This document shows positions 62,009 through 62,330 of a DNA stretch of 62,330 nt, piece by piece (position 1 is the stretch's first letter; every line of letters starts with the position of its first letter). Location of the stretch: positions 1 to 62,330 of the forward strand of contig JAACVK010000038.1 in the NCBI GenBank assembly GCA_009991595.1. The letters are read 5' to 3'. Both the position numbers and the translations under genes were made by a program. The notes under the pieces were generated by a model that was not told where the DNA came from, searched no databases, and saw nothing but the letters and a program-made list of their open reading frames with translations. The stretch is from a bacterium. Its GTDB lineage: Bacteria > Bdellovibrionota > UBA2428.

Positions 62009-62330
62009 ATGAGCAGTTTTTACAAAAAATACGAGCACTTAATCAAATGGGTCAGCCGAACTCTCCTACTTTCGATCATCCTACTCTTCACAACTCAGCT
62101 CCTGTTTTACGCTCTTCAACGCAAATACTCCGACCAAGTCTCCCTGACAGTAATGAAAATTCTAAACTCTGTTTCCGAAGAAGGAACCCCTTTTGCCGTT
62201 ACTCGCCTTCTTACCGACCTTGAAGAAGCAGGACTCACTCGCTGCTCTCAGTTGAGTATGATCAAACCCAATGAGTATTCACTCCTTGACCTAAAAGTTC
62301 GAAGTAGCTGCAAGGGTCAATCAGAACTCG
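62009..62330 (+). CDS. membrane protein with periplasmic domain (partial, runs off right edge)
   Basis: Open from ATG 62009 to the window end, 107 codons. The N-terminus has a basic stretch, then one transmembrane segment (RTLLLSIILLFTTQLLFYAL) followed by a periplasmic-type sequence (SDQVSLTVMKILNSVSEEG, LLTDLEEAGLTRCSQL). This layout fits the start of a sensor protein such as a histidine kinase or cyclase, but no signalling domain is in the window. It is divergent from the ATP-grasp gene. Confidence 0.6.
   Translation, partial: MSSFYKKYEHLIKWVSRTLLLSIILLFTTQLLFYALQRKYSDQVSLTVMKILNSVSEEGTPFAVTRLLTDLEEAGLTRCSQLSMIKPNEYSLLDLKVRSSCKGQSEL

Noticed and set aside
61921-62223. 100-codon open frame near the right edge
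   Set aside because: The frame starting at ATG 62009 has a clear membrane segment and stays open to the end; this one is in another frame.
1-62330. CRISPR arrays, insertion sequences, prophage and rRNA genes
   Set aside because: No regularly spaced repeats, transposase, integrase, phage structural gene or rRNA sequence was seen on either strand.

Overview
The window looks like chromosome of a Gram-negative bacterium with an outer membrane: it has LpxC, lipoprotein lipoboxes, a TolC-type protein, an MlaC-type lipid-binding protein and many Sec signal peptides. The mix (NtrY/NtrX-like pair, bactofilin, FliL-like protein, many small secreted proteins of unknown function, moderate GC) suggests Bdellovibrionota or a neighbouring deltaproteobacterial lineage. 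This is an inference; no rRNA or marker tree is available here.

Left part (1-25.9 kb) is accessory in character. Four tRNA genes lie on the minus strand in the order Thr(UGU)-Tyr(GUA)-Gly(UCC)-Thr(GGU). This is the order of the widely conserved tRNA cluster that precedes tuf, but here it is spread over 17 kb. The gaps hold a GH2 exo-glucosaminidase-like enzyme, a HigB/HigA-type toxin-antitoxin pair, an AbiE-like HTH/nucleotidyltransferase pair, an HNH nuclease, a multidomain serpin, a lipoprotein serine protease, an alpha/beta hydrolase, two secreted tandem-repeat proteins, gene fragments, an M42 aminopeptidase and a DUF255 (YyaL-like) protein. Partial copies of tRNA 3' ends sit at 6057, 13149 and 17771, as expected of past insertions at tRNA genes.

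Middle part (25.9-54 kb) is mostly core. Minus-strand blocks carry rlmB-pyrF-ntrX-like-ntrY-like, lpxC, and ruvC-ruvA-ruvB. These are followed by a polysaccharide deacetylase, a bactofilin with a membrane partner, a FliL-like gene, pyruvate kinase with an FtsB/DivIC-like gene, a lipid-themed operon (YciO-family, CTP-dependent lipid kinase-like, MlaC-like, TolC-like), an RluA-type pseudouridine synthase, rpsF-rplI-dnaB, a sensor kinase and a LysM lytic transglycosylase.

Right end (54-62.3 kb) has a permuted NlpC/P60-like protein, a subtilisin, and a tight three-gene minus-strand operon: ATP-grasp ligase fused to a GNAT domain, an orphan family-5 solute-binding protein and an MFS transporter. 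This operon looks like a small-molecule (perhaps peptide-like) synthesis and export or uptake system and is the best candidate for an undescribed pathway. A partial membrane protein runs off the right edge. All functions are assigned by reading motifs, without database searches.
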